A stretch of DNA of 64,000 bases from Olavius algarvensis Delta 4 endosymbiont (GTDB lineage Bacteria > Desulfobacterota > Desulfobacteria > Desulfobacterales > CAJINA01). The stretch lies in the NCBI GenBank assembly GCA_905176665.1, contig CAJINA010000259.1:212363-276362 (forward strand), in the 5' to 3' direction. The notes beneath the pieces are model-generated. The model was given only the letters and a program-made list of their open reading frames with translations. It did not search any database and was not told where the DNA came from. Positions 26,933-35,783 of the stretch are shown piece by piece (within the stretch, counting starts at the first letter, position 1; each line of letters opens with the position of its first letter). The position numbers and the translations under genes are program-made.

Positions 26933-29900
26933 TTAATCATCATCCTGCTTTCCTCGCTTTTTCCTCTTTTTCGATTGCTTACCTTTCTTTCGCCACGGCT
27001 TTTCATCGTCGTCATCATCGTCTTCATATGTATCATCGTCGTCTTTCTGCGTACTAAATGGCGGGGTGGCGGTCGCGGTACCCACATTGCCGGCGGCATC
27101 CACACATTGGACCGTGAGGAGGAAGGCTGGGGCCTCGATTTCCAGAATCCCGTCGTCCCATTCCACCTCTTTATCGTCGTCACGCTCCAACTCAACCACT
27201 TGTCCATGCACCACGGCGAAGCCATTGAGAAAGGCTTCGCTTGTGTTCGGATTAGGGTCAAGGTTGTCGCTGCAACTGTATTCGATCCTAAACCGGCCTT
27301 CATCATCCTCCACCTCTCCCACCGGCACAAAGGCTGCTGTGATCTCAGGCGGTGTTGTGTCCAGGATTTTGTTCTCACCCGGGCCTATGGTGATTTGTTG
27401 GTCGTTTATGGTGATTCCAATATCGCCTGTGTTGGCGGGGTCAGCATGGAGGGTAAATTCTGCCGAGTCAAATGTAATGGCATGGTACTCGGGTAAACTC
27501 ACCAGAGCGGTAGTCCCATCGTCAGCCACAAAGAAAATTTCTGCCGTTCCGCTAAAGGATTCCAGTGTGAAGGTTTCTGGCAGGAATTTCAGATGGTCTC
27601 CTTCATCCAGGAGGGCCTCCGCAGTGGACTCATCGTCCGTAAAGAGAGTGACCTCTACTTCTCCGCTGACCACCTTTGCCTCGACGCTCTTGCACGTGAT
27701 CTCGACCTTATCCGCAGGGGTTAGTTTTAATCCTCCCTTTGCCTTACAAACGTTTATGTATGCGGGAGACAGAGTTCCAGCCGGAGTGTCGGAAACAATG
27801 AGTACCCCGTAAGGCTCCGGCAGATTAGTGATGATAATGTTCTGATTTCCCAGAAATTTAATGGTTCCAGAGGTTGTTCCTCCCAATCGCTTGTCGCTAA
27901 AGTCATATGAAGTTTCGTTCGGTTTTATGTCGACTCCATCGCCTATTCCATCTTCATCGGTATCAGGGACAAGTGGGTCGGTGCCTACGTTACTCACTTC
28001 CTCGCCATCGGTCAGACCGTCCTTATTCGTATCTGGGTTAATTGGATTCGTCTGCCATTTGTTTATTTCCTCAGAATCGCTCAGTCCATCGTCATCTGTG
28101 TCCGAACTCAGAGGATTCGTACCCAATGTGTTAACTTCATCTCCGTCGCTTAGGCCATCATCGTCGCTATCCTCGTCAAGAGGATTCGTTCCTAATGTGT
28201 TTACTTCAACTCCGTCGTTCAAGCCATCATCGTCGCTGTCCTCGTCAAGAGGATTCGTCCCCAGAACTTGCTCAGCACTATCGGTCAGGTCGTCATTGTC
28301 ATCATCGTCGTCACATGCATTACCCAGACCATCACCGTCGAAGTCGGCCTGGCCGGGATTGTTATCGTTCGGGCAGTTGTCTGAACCATCCACCGTGCCA
28401 TCACCATCGGTATCTGAACTCAGTGGATCTGTTCCAGATGTATTTATTTCATCCCAATCGCTCAGGCCATCATTGTCACTATCCGCAGCAAGGGGGTTCG
28501 TTCCCAGGTTTTGCTCTTCCGCGTCAGTCAAGCCATCGTTGTCATCATCAGCGTCACAGGCATCACCTATGCCGTCACCATCGAAATCGGCCTGATCCGG
28601 GTTGGGTATGGCTGGGCAGTTATCACAGGCGTCGCCGATGCCATCGCCCGGAATCTCTGCATTTGATTGAAAGTTATCAAATCTTAGATCAAATGAAGTG
28701 TTTTCAGGCACGTTTCTTATCGCAAAGAAGAGAGAAACCTCAGAAAATACAAATCGGGCCAGGCTACACAAAAATTGATCATTGACATAAGCTGAAACTG
28801 TGCCCGTTTCTTTATCATAAGTTAAGCGTAATTCTGTATATGTTGTTTCTTCATTGCCAATCGGTGGGCTGATACTTGTGCAGCGTTGATACGGTAAGCC
28901 TGCTCCCCCACTACCGAGCCGGTAGCTAGGGGGAAAAGTTCCTCCGGGAGAGGTATAAGCCAAATTATACCATCTACTATCACCGTCCATGAGGCCAAGC
29001 TGAGCGCCTCCGCCGCCTCCAATTGTCACAGTTTTAAACTCGACGCTTGCTTCTATATCTTGTGCTTCAAATGCGACGGATTTGACCCTGTCAAAAGATT
29101 TATAGGGTAATTCACCAGAGAATTTCAGTGCTCCTCCGGTTTCAGTGGTAATTGAAGGGGCCGAAATAAATGGCCATTTTAGGGGATCAATGGAATTGTC
29201 ATTAAAATCATCGCTGAGAGTAATCCTTTCAGAATCTATCTGGTCAGGATTGGTTTCAACAGGGCAGTTGTCAGAGCCATCTTGCCAGCCGTCACCGTCG
29301 GTATCGGATCTCAGGGGATCGGTTCCAAGGGTATCAACCTCATACCCGTCTTCAAGGCCATCATTATCGCTGTCCGCGACAAGCGGGTCAGTCCCCAGGA
29401 TTTGCTCCTCGCTATCTGTCAGTCCATCATTGTCATCGTCAGGATCGGTGTTGTCGCCTATTGCGTCATTGTCATTGTCTGCCCATTCGGTTGGATCATA
29501 GGGGAAAGCGTCCTCTCCATCAGTGTAACCGTCATTGTCATCATCCTCGTCGCAGGCATCACCAATGCTATCACCATCAAAATCGGCCTGATCCGGGTTG
29601 GATATAGTTGGACAGTTATCACAGGCGTCGCCGATGCCGTCACTAAGGTAACCAAGGCCGGCCAAACCATGCTGAAAATGTTGCTGAATCTCTTCCGCTG
29701 TTAAAGCTCTGTGGTAGATTGCGACCTCGTCAATTTTGCCTTTAAAATAGCCATATTGCGCTAATCTCCCTATCCGCACCGGCTCATTATTGGTGAGCAT
29801 CGTAAATACAGCTTCCTTGCTATTGGCCAGAACGCCGTCCACAAAAATTGAGACATGCGTGCTGTTTTTTACACCCACTAGGTGATGCCAAGTACCTGTC

Positions 29901-32900
29901 GACAGGACTGCAGTATTTCCGGTCGAGTGAATTACAGTGCCATCGCTTGCAGCGAAATAGTACGCGTTCGAACCAGCAGATTGCATTAGAGCGTAAACAC
30001 TTTGGGTTGCCTCACCACCAGATGACTTCGTAATAATCCCGTCATAGTTGCTTCCAGGGGCGGCAACCTTTATCCAGGCTTCAAGAGTTATATCACCAGT
30101 GATATCCAGACTTGCAGCATCGGGAATCTCGATGTAATCATCCATGCCATCAAAGCTCAAGGCACCATCAACTTCACCAGTCGTCCATGTCGCTCCAAAT
30201 ATGTCCCCCTGGTTGGTTCCAGCAGAATCACCGGTTATCGTTCCGCTGCCTTCATCGAACTGCCAGTAAGACACGAGGCCTTCAGCAGCAACACCATCTG
30301 CGTTTGCCTGGTCAGGGTTATAGGCGTTAGGACAGTTGTCAGAGGCATCCTGTACGCCGTCACTGTCGGAATCGAAGAACCAATTCTCGTTATTTCCAGA
30401 ATCAACATTCGTGCTATCGTCTATATATATCAAAAACCAATCCGTTGTAGATGGTACTCCGGCATTGGAATCCTTCACATCAGTGTTTCTGATGAATGGA
30501 TTTCCCGTTGAGATTGTATGGTCGTTCAAGTACCACTGGCTTCCATCTACAGACGACCGCAGGAATACGCTGTCGAGTATCAAGCTCCCTCCGGCATCAA
30601 TGTCCACCAGTGAGCCTGCAAGAACATGCCAATATATGTTTTGCGCTTCCAATCTCAGTGTGCCGTCTATATCGACGTCGACATCACCACCCTCACCGGT
30701 GAAAAAGCTAATTCCTGGTGACGTTATCATTAGGGTACCACCAGCACTAATTACCAATTGGCCTTTAACCAGTATGTCATTAAACCAGTCGGCACCAAAG
30801 TCTAGTGTAGCAGAGTTGTTGATAATAATACTGTCAACATCCAGGTCGCCAGGGCCTATGACTTCAAGCGTCGTGCTCGTCGCTGAGCCTGCCTCTAAGA
30901 TAGTATCGATCGAGGTTCCTTGCCCCACGAACAGTGCGGCAGATCCCGTTCGGTTGAGTAGCAGTCTACCACTGCCGCCGCCAAAAGCACCCTTAACCGA
31001 GGCATTGCGTCCGATCGTCAGAGTATGGCCGTTCAAATCTAAGGCTGCACCGCTGCTCCCGTCGAAAGTCAGGTCATCCAAAAGGACCAAGTTCCCGTCC
31101 AGGGCTATAGTACTTGTGCAGCTTGAGTCGATAATCATGCCCCCGATGTGCGAGATCCCGCTGGCGTTTGTTGCGGGCTGGACAGGCGCGGCATCGCTGA
31201 TTGCGTCAAACACGGCGATATCCGATCCCAAGGGAATAGAGCCACCACTCCAGTTGAGTGGATTGCTCCAGTCATCAGTCCATGCATCGCCGGTCCATTC
31301 CTTACCAAGGACCCAGTTCACGGAGTTATCTAACTCGGAAGCTACTGCAAGCAGTGGAATTGCAGAGCCGGCTCCTCGTGCATCACTGACAGTGGTATAC
31401 CTCACTGAAAAATCCACAGTGGCGTCAACTTCAAGTTTCCATTCCATTCCATCGAAGGGTATCGCATCCTCAATCGTATTAAACAGACTACTCGATCCTT
31501 CGATCGTAAAAGTGGCGTTATCCAGAACGCGCACTATGCGCTGCTCTGCGAATATCAGGTCAAGCCCATTCGCTGTTAAACTGAAGGTGCCACCCCTGAT
31601 CAGGACCGATACCACACCGTCGTTACCCAGAAAAGAATGTGTAAGACCATCGGTGGAATTATTTCGAAGCGTTCCGCCCGATTCGATACTGACAGGGTGG
31701 CTACCCGCGATGGTAGAGTTGGTATTCAATTCCAAGACGCCCTGAAGGATAGTCAGAGCACCTGATATGAGAAGGTCGTTTGTCTCAACCGACACAACTC
31801 CCGCGGTTTTGTTTACCGAGAGATTATAGAGTTCGTTATTTGAGCCAATACTTCCCGTTTTAACTATCTGCAATCCAGGACCATCGAATATCACAGTACT
31901 CTGACCATGTACGAATGTTCCAGAATTAATCCAATCTCCTTCTACAGCAATGACAGAGCCAGAGCTTGCATCAAAAGTTCCACCACTATGAATGGTGATT
32001 CCTCCCGACCCAATATCTAGATCATAGCCATTCGTCATAAAGGTAATTCCGGGATTTATCATCAGAGAATTCGCTGCAGAGTCTGATTGTAATGAAATTA
32101 TTTCGTCACAGGCATCGCCGATCCCGTCTCCATCAATATCAGTTTGTTCAGGATTGGCCACAGCAGGGCAGTTGTCCAGGTCATCCATGATACCGTCACC
32201 ATCATTATCGGTGATATAACGCCGAGCATAGATCATGAAATCCCCCCAGTACGTCAATTCGATTTGCCAGGCGATCACGAAATTACCTGCTGAATCCATT
32301 GCAGCCGACGGAAGGCTCTGATCGCCTTCCGTGTGATTGTTAACCAGGAATTCTGTGCCGATGGGGGTGCCATTGCTATAAAACCGCTGAGCATAGATCC
32401 CCCAAACATCTCCATCCTGCCCATAGCTTTGCCACCCGATCACGAAATTCCCCACAGAATCCATCGCCACCGATGGTGATCTCTGATAATTTGTCCAATA
32501 GGTGTTGACCTGAAATTCATCCCCCGCAAGGGTGCCGCTGCTGTCGTACATCTGCGCATAGATCCCCGGATCGTCTCCGTCCCGCCCAGAGCTTTGCCAG
32601 GTGATCACGAAATTACCTGCTGAATCCATTGCAACCGACGGAAGGCCCTGATCGCCGGGCGTGTAAGTGTTAACCGGGAATTCTGTGCCAATGGGGATAC
32701 CGCTATTGTCGAACATCTGCGCATAGATCCCCCGACCGTTTCCGTCCTGCCCAAAGCTTTGCCAGGTGATCACGAAATTACCTGCTGAATCCATCGCAAC
32801 TGATGGAAGGCTCTGATCGCCGGGCGTGTAAGTGTTAACTGGAAATTCTATGCCAATGGGGGTACCGCTATGGTGAAACATCTGCGCATAGATCCCCCAA

Positions 32901-33466
32901 CCGCTTCCGCCGTCCCGATAGCTTTGCCAGGTGATCACGAAATTACCTGCTGAGTCCATCGCAACCGACGGACTACCCTGCCCGACGGATGTGTAAGTGT
33001 TGACCGGGAATTCTGTGCCAATGGGAGTGCCGTTATTGTCGAACATCTGCGCATAGATCCCCCGATCGTCTCCGTCCTGACCAAAGCTTGGCCAGGTGAT
33101 CACGAAATTACCTGCTGAATCCATTGCAACCGACGGACGATCCTCAAGAGAGCCGGTAATTGGACGAAAATTGGGTGTGTGAGTGTTAACCAGGAATTCT
33201 GTGCCAATGGGGATGCCGCTATTGTCGAACATCTGTGCATATATCCCCCAACCGCTTCCGTCGCCCCGATAGCTTTGCCAGGTGATTACGAAATTACCTG
33301 CTGAATCCATCGCAACCGACGGACGACCCTGCTCGAAGGGCGAGCCAATGCTGACAGGGAATTCAGTACCTCCAAACGATAATCTGAGAGGTACGAACAA
33401 CGCTACGGTAATTATAAGAATTGCCAAAGAAAAATGTATTGAGAGTTTGAGCGACGTTCTTTTCAT
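26933..33466 (-). CDS. Giant secreted calcium-repeat protein (beta-propeller repeats, LamG, thrombospondin type 3 repeats)
   Basis: About 2177 residues from ATG 33466 (AAGGAG 10 nt upstream), with a signal peptide of ~30. Residues ~35-430 hold seven copies of a ~55-residue unit (SVAMDSAGNFVITWQS, GIYAQMFDNSG, PIGTEFPVNTYT), consistent with a seven-bladed propeller. Next comes a thrombospondin type 3 repeat (DNCPAVANPEQTDIDGDGIG), and a beta-rich, Ser/Gly/Asn-rich region to ~1010. A LamG-like lectin domain sits near 1070-1250 (SYWQFDEGSG, WHHLVGVKNSTHVSIFVDG). Asp-rich calcium repeats and a second lectin-like module (~1430-1590) follow, then more repeats (DSDDDGLNDGVEVNTLGTNP). The tail is poly-Asp then Lys/Arg-rich. 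It is likely an extracellular adhesin or matrix protein. No sortase, type 1 or type 9 sorting signal is recognised. Confidence 0.85.
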   Translation of the reverse strand: MKRTSLKLSIHFSLAILIITVALFVPLRLSFGGTEFPVSIGSPFEQGRPSVAMDSAGNFVITWQSYRGDGSGWGIYAQMFDNSGIPIGTEFLVNTHTPNFRPITGSLEDRPSVAMDSAGNFVITWPSFGQDGDDRGIYAQMFDNNGTPIGTEFPVNTYTSVGQGSPSVAMDSAGNFVITWQSYRDGGSGWGIYAQMFHHSGTPIGIEFPVNTYTPGDQSLPSVAMDSAGNFVITWQSFGQDGNGRGIYAQMFDNSGIPIGTEFPVNTYTPGDQGLPSVAMDSAGNFVITWQSSGRDGDDPGIYAQMYDSSGTLAGDEFQVNTYWTNYQRSPSVAMDSVGNFVIGWQSYGQDGDVWGIYAQRFYSNGTPIGTEFLVNNHTEGDQSLPSAAMDSAGNFVIAWQIELTYWGDFMIYARRYITDNDGDGIMDDLDNCPAVANPEQTDIDGDGIGDACDEIISLQSDSAANSLMINPGITFMTNGYDLDIGSGGITIHSGGTFDASSGSVIAVEGDWINSGTFVHGQSTVIFDGPGLQIVKTGSIGSNNELYNLSVNKTAGVVSVETNDLLISGALTILQGVLELNTNSTIAGSHPVSIESGGTLRNNSTDGLTHSFLGNDGVVSVLIRGGTFSLTANGLDLIFAEQRIVRVLDNATFTIEGSSSLFNTIEDAIPFDGMEWKLEVDATVDFSVRYTTVSDARGAGSAIPLLAVASELDNSVNWVLGKEWTGDAWTDDWSNPLNWSGGSIPLGSDIAVFDAISDAAPVQPATNASGISHIGGMIIDSSCTSTIALDGNLVLLDDLTFDGSSGAALDLNGHTLTIGRNASVKGAFGGGSGRLLLNRTGSAALFVGQGTSIDTILEAGSATSTTLEVIGPGDLDVDSIIINNSATLDFGADWFNDILVKGQLVISAGGTLMITSPGISFFTGEGGDVDVDIDGTLRLEAQNIYWHVLAGSLVDIDAGGSLILDSVFLRSSVDGSQWYLNDHTISTGNPFIRNTDVKDSNAGVPSTTDWFLIYIDDSTNVDSGNNENWFFDSDSDGVQDASDNCPNAYNPDQANADGVAAEGLVSYWQFDEGSGTITGDSAGTNQGDIFGATWTTGEVDGALSFDGMDDYIEIPDAASLDITGDITLEAWIKVAAPGSNYDGIITKSSGGEATQSVYALMQSAGSNAYYFAASDGTVIHSTGNTAVLSTGTWHHLVGVKNSTHVSIFVDGVLANSKEAVFTMLTNNEPVRIGRLAQYGYFKGKIDEVAIYHRALTAEEIQQHFQHGLAGLGYLSDGIGDACDNCPTISNPDQADFDGDSIGDACDEDDDNDGYTDGEDAFPYDPTEWADNDNDAIGDNTDPDDDNDGLTDSEEQILGTDPLVADSDNDGLEDGYEVDTLGTDPLRSDTDGDGWQDGSDNCPVETNPDQIDSERITLSDDFNDNSIDPLKWPFISAPSITTETGGALKFSGELPYKSFDRVKSVAFEAQDIEASVEFKTVTIGGGGGAQLGLMDGDSRWYNLAYTSPGGTFPPSYRLGSGGAGLPYQRCTSISPPIGNEETTYTELRLTYDKETGTVSAYVNDQFLCSLARFVFSEVSLFFAIRNVPENTSFDLRFDNFQSNAEIPGDGIGDACDNCPAIPNPDQADFDGDGIGDACDADDDNDGLTDAEEQNLGTNPLAADSDNDGLSDWDEINTSGTDPLSSDTDGDGTVDGSDNCPNDNNPGQADFDGDGLGNACDDDDDNDDLTDSAEQVLGTNPLDEDSDDDGLNDGVEVNTLGTNPLDEDSDDDGLSDGDEVNTLGTNPLSSDTDDDGLSDSEEINKWQTNPINPDTNKDGLTDGEEVSNVGTDPLVPDTDEDGIGDGVDIKPNETSYDFSDKRLGGTTSGTIKFLGNQNIIITNLPEPYGVLIVSDTPAGTLSPAYINVCKAKGGLKLTPADKVEITCKSVEAKVVSGEVEVTLFTDDESTAEALLDEGDHLKFLPETFTLESFSGTAEIFFVADDGTTALVSLPEYHAITFDSAEFTLHADPANTGDIGITINDQQITIGPGENKILDTTPPEITAAFVPVGEVEDDEGRFRIEYSCSDNLDPNPNTSEAFLNGFAVVHGQVVELERDDDKEVEWDDGILEIEAPAFLLTVQCVDAAGNVGTATATPPFSTQKDDDDTYEDDDDDDEKPWRKKGKQSKKRKKRGKQDDD
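32230..33350 (-). repeat. Seven tandem ~165-nt coding repeats
   Basis: The stretch coding TCACGAAATTACCTGCTG (plus strand) recurs nearly unchanged at each unit, with strong DNA-level identity that points to recent duplication or gene conversion. It encodes the propeller-type repeats of the giant secreted protein. Confidence 0.8.
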
Positions 33467-34471
33467 GGGCACTAAACTCCTTGTGAATCCGTTAAGAGCA
33501 TATGAACAACTGATTTTGATAAGATCTCCCTTTCGAAGAATTTGACGTGGTCAAGAGTCTCTTTGATTCATATTCAATTCAGGCAGAGCCCCAGTGGGCA
33601 TGGGCAGCACTATACAAGGACGCAGCTTGATTATAAGTTCTATTGAAACGCCTTTGATGAGTACCGTATTCTGAGCGCCGAGTGAAACTTCACGTGGACG
33701 CAGGCCGCTTCACTACCACGCTTTTCAAAGGTGGCTAATTTTGCATCCCACATATAGATTATGGGCATTATCCCGACAATTTAATCTTTAGCTAACGATG
33801 CTACATAGCGAATAGGTGCATGCTTTTTTTTTGATTTTTATTTCATTCCCGGAAACACCGGAGCTATAGCTTGCCCAGTTTAGTAGAAAACCTGAGTGTG
33901 TTTCTATATGGTTTTGGAGATCAGAATCCGATGGAGGGCGGAGAGCTTTCGTTCGTATATGGGTAATTTGGGCTTCTAGAGGTCGCGCAAATTTCTGCTC
34001 AGATCCGAGGGGAAAATATTTTATTAACTTATGTCTGACTGGGGAACTGATTAAATTTGAACGCAAGGTATATGGAAACGCTTTTACATAAACTCTGTTG
34101 TCTATCACACAGATTTTTATAGCCTTTTAGTCGGTTATTTTATTTCTTATGTGATCCGTATAAGAAAATATCGAATCAGGGACTAACAGAGTGAAGTAGC
34201 GCTTTAAAAGGAGGGGAGAGAATGTGAGACTCATTCTAAAAGGAAGTGAGACGAGTTCCACTAATCTCATGCTTATTAGGCAAACAAATTTATGTCAATA
34301 TAAAAACCGGGAACCGTCATTTGAGTCAAACCAAAAGAAAAATCGGGCGAAAAGGGAATTACGCTCATCGAAATCGATAAAATGGGTATCCCACGCGGGT
34401 ATCTCGGCATTTCGATAAAACCCATCGTGCAGCCAGGCCATCAAGGCTGTTAATGACGTCGGAAGGGACAT
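33467..34471. other. About 1 kb with no well-supported gene
   Basis: AT-rich DNA between the giant secreted protein gene and the cyclic-nucleotide-binding gene. It should contain the promoter for the former. A minus-strand frame at 33788-34108 lacks a ribosome-binding site and protein-like composition. A 64-codon plus-strand frame at 34224 has a good ribosome-binding site. No tRNA, integrase remnant or copy of the tRNA-Arg 3' end was found. Confidence 0.5.
34224..34418 (+). CDS. Possible small basic protein (64 residues)
   Basis: A GTG start preceded by AAAAGGAGGGGAG at a suitable distance, the best ribosome-binding site in this gene-poor stretch. The product is Lys/Arg/Ser-rich, has no membrane segment or known motif, and could equally be chance. 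No recognisable family. Confidence 0.25.
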   Translation: MRLILKGSETSSTNLMLIRQTNLCQYKNREPSFESNQKKNRAKRELRSSKSIKWVSHAGISAFR

Positions 34472-35047
34472 TCAGCGCGCAGAACACTGCGGGCAGATCG
34501 TGTTGCTCAAGGCGGCCTCGGTGTGATCTTCGATGTATTCATCCAGCGAGACCCAGCTCTCTTTGCCCTCACTGACTTTGCTACATTTGACACAGATCGG
34601 TAAAAAGGCACCCACCGCCTGTATCAGGCGTTTTTCATTGGCCCGCACCCGACGGCTCAGCATGCGCATCAATTCCATGGCAATGGTCGGGTTCCGCTTG
34701 ATCTCCGCGTGCAGGTCCAGGCGATCCAGCACCACGGTCACCGTTTCATCCACGGCCCTCACGCTGGCGGAACGCACCATGTCGTCGAGCAGAGCCATCT
34801 CCCCGAAGTACTCATAAGCGCCAAGGGCCCGGATCCACTGCTCATTCTCCTTGCCCGCGTTCTTGATCACTTCCACGGTGCCGCTGGCAATCATGAACAG
34901 GCGCCCGTCCACATCCCCTTCAGTGATGATCATCTCCTTGCGCGGGTAAGTCACTTCACTGGCGCGCTCGGCCAGCCGGCCAAGGTCCTCGTTTTCCATT
35001 TTCGAAAAAAGCGGAATGCCGGCCAGAAAATCCCTTTTGTCTACCAT
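34472..35047 (-). CDS. Cyclic-nucleotide-binding domain protein with C-terminal Cys pairs
   Basis: A 191-residue protein. Residues ~10-125 form a CRP-type cyclic-nucleotide-binding beta-roll: GIPLFSKMENEDL, the phosphate cassette region YFGEMALLDDMVRSASVRA (an FGEMALL...R-A/S pattern as in cNMP binders), then helix C (PTIAMELMRMLSRRVRANEKR). There is no helix-turn-helix. Instead the last 45 residues have CVKCSKV and ICPQCSAR, a probable small zinc site seen in response-regulator and sensor proteins of this phylum. It probably acts through protein contacts rather than DNA. It stands alone, 150 nt after the XXXCH protein gene on the same strand. Confidence 0.78.
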   Translation of the reverse strand: MVDKRDFLAGIPLFSKMENEDLGRLAERASEVTYPRKEMIITEGDVDGRLFMIASGTVEVIKNAGKENEQWIRALGAYEYFGEMALLDDMVRSASVRAVDETVTVVLDRLDLHAEIKRNPTIAMELMRMLSRRVRANEKRLIQAVGAFLPICVKCSKVSEGKESWVSLDEYIEDHTEAALSNTICPQCSAR

Positions 35048-35144
35048 GTTGCCTACCTGCTCTTAGAATATTAAGATAGCTTCTATTTACAAGCCGCCTT
35101 TCAAAGACCGCTATGGGACTGTTTAGTATTTTCTAAAATTGGAA

Positions 35145-35167
35145 TGAAGTAGCAGAAAAACTACTTC
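35145..35167 (-). terminator. Hairpin, possible weak terminator
   Basis: A 7-bp stem, GAAGTAG/CTACTTC, with a 9-nt loop in the spacer between the XXXCH gene and the cyclic-nucleotide-binding gene. The downstream T run is short and interrupted. Confidence 0.35.
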
Positions 35168-35197
35168 ATACTATCTACGGGCAGGCTAAAATTCAAG

Positions 35198-35731
35198 CTA
35201 TTTGAATTCCCGGTGGCAGTTTTTCATGCGCGTGGCCAGATCGCGCAGTTCATGGGCGACGACTTCAAGGTTGTTGCTGGCAACGGCACTTTCCAGGTTC
35301 TTCAGGTGGTCGAGATACTCATCCATGGCTTCCTGCCAATCCGGATCGGCCGCCGCCGCCATCGCGTTTGAGTCGGCCACGAAGGCTTGCACCAAATCGC
35401 CTTCCGGAACCTGTCCGTTTTTAGTGGACCGGTTCATCTCCTTCAAACTCCGAGCCAGCCGCTTTTTGACACTGTCGAATGATTCCTGCCAGCGCACCAC
35501 CTCTTCGCGCGCCGCGGAGTCATATTCATCCAGGGTGGACCAGTGCCACTCAATCCGAGTCGCGATACGGCCTTTCTTTTCCTTGTGTTTCAAGCGAACG
35601 TCGAAAGCAGCGGGAATTTGCCAACTGCGGCCCTCCAGCTTGAATTTACCGGATCGAAAATTGGCGGCGATCTCTTCCAGCACTTCAGCCAGTTCTTCAC
35701 GGTCGAGCGTTTTGTTGATTTTGGTTTTCAT
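35198..35731 (-). CDS. Amphi-Trp domain / XXXCH-type protein
   Basis: A 177-residue soluble protein. The N-terminal ~65 residues fit the amphi-Trp domain (LDREELAEVLEEIAANFRSGKFKLEG, written here in part, then a W-containing strand RIEWHW). The C-terminus ends MKNCHREFK, the K-x-C-H pattern of proteins named XXXCH in the GAK system of deltaproteobacteria. In that system it travels with an ATP-grasp enzyme and a CofD-like protein, neither of which is here. Function is unknown; the terminal CH pair suggests a metal or heme contact. The assignment rests on recalled motifs. Confidence 0.65.
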   Translation of the reverse strand: MKTKINKTLDREELAEVLEEIAANFRSGKFKLEGRSWQIPAAFDVRLKHKEKKGRIATRIEWHWSTLDEYDSAAREEVVRWQESFDSVKKRLARSLKEMNRSTKNGQVPEGDLVQAFVADSNAMAAAADPDWQEAMDEYLDHLKNLESAVASNNLEVVAHELRDLATRMKNCHREFK

Positions 35732-35783
35732 ACAGCGGATTCCTTCTCTACAAGTTTCGCGATGACGTTATTTAGCGGATCCC

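Noticed and set aside
27861..31745. Long plus-strand frames, one of 469 codons
   Set aside because: They mirror the Asp/Gly/Ser-rich repeats of the minus-strand secreted protein (Ser/Pro-rich antisense of GA-rich codons) and have no start signals.
32230..33350. Regularly spaced repeats that could suggest a CRISPR array
   Set aside because: Units are ~165 nt, in frame, and encode a repeated protein module; there are no unique spacers and no cas genes.
33660..33765. Sequence with GGATGCAAA and paired GTGG/CCAC segments upstream of the giant secreted protein gene, considered as a c-di-GMP riboswitch
   Set aside because: The conserved GEMM core and tetraloop receptor could not be aligned, so the similarity is superficial.
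33788..34108. 106-codon minus-strand frame in the gene-poor region
   Set aside because: It has no ribosome-binding site, a GTG start, unlikely amino-acid composition and no recognisable motif.
26680..34471. Integrated mobile element next to tRNA-Arg
   Set aside because: No integrase, transposase or duplicated tRNA 3' end could be found; kept only as a compositional observation.
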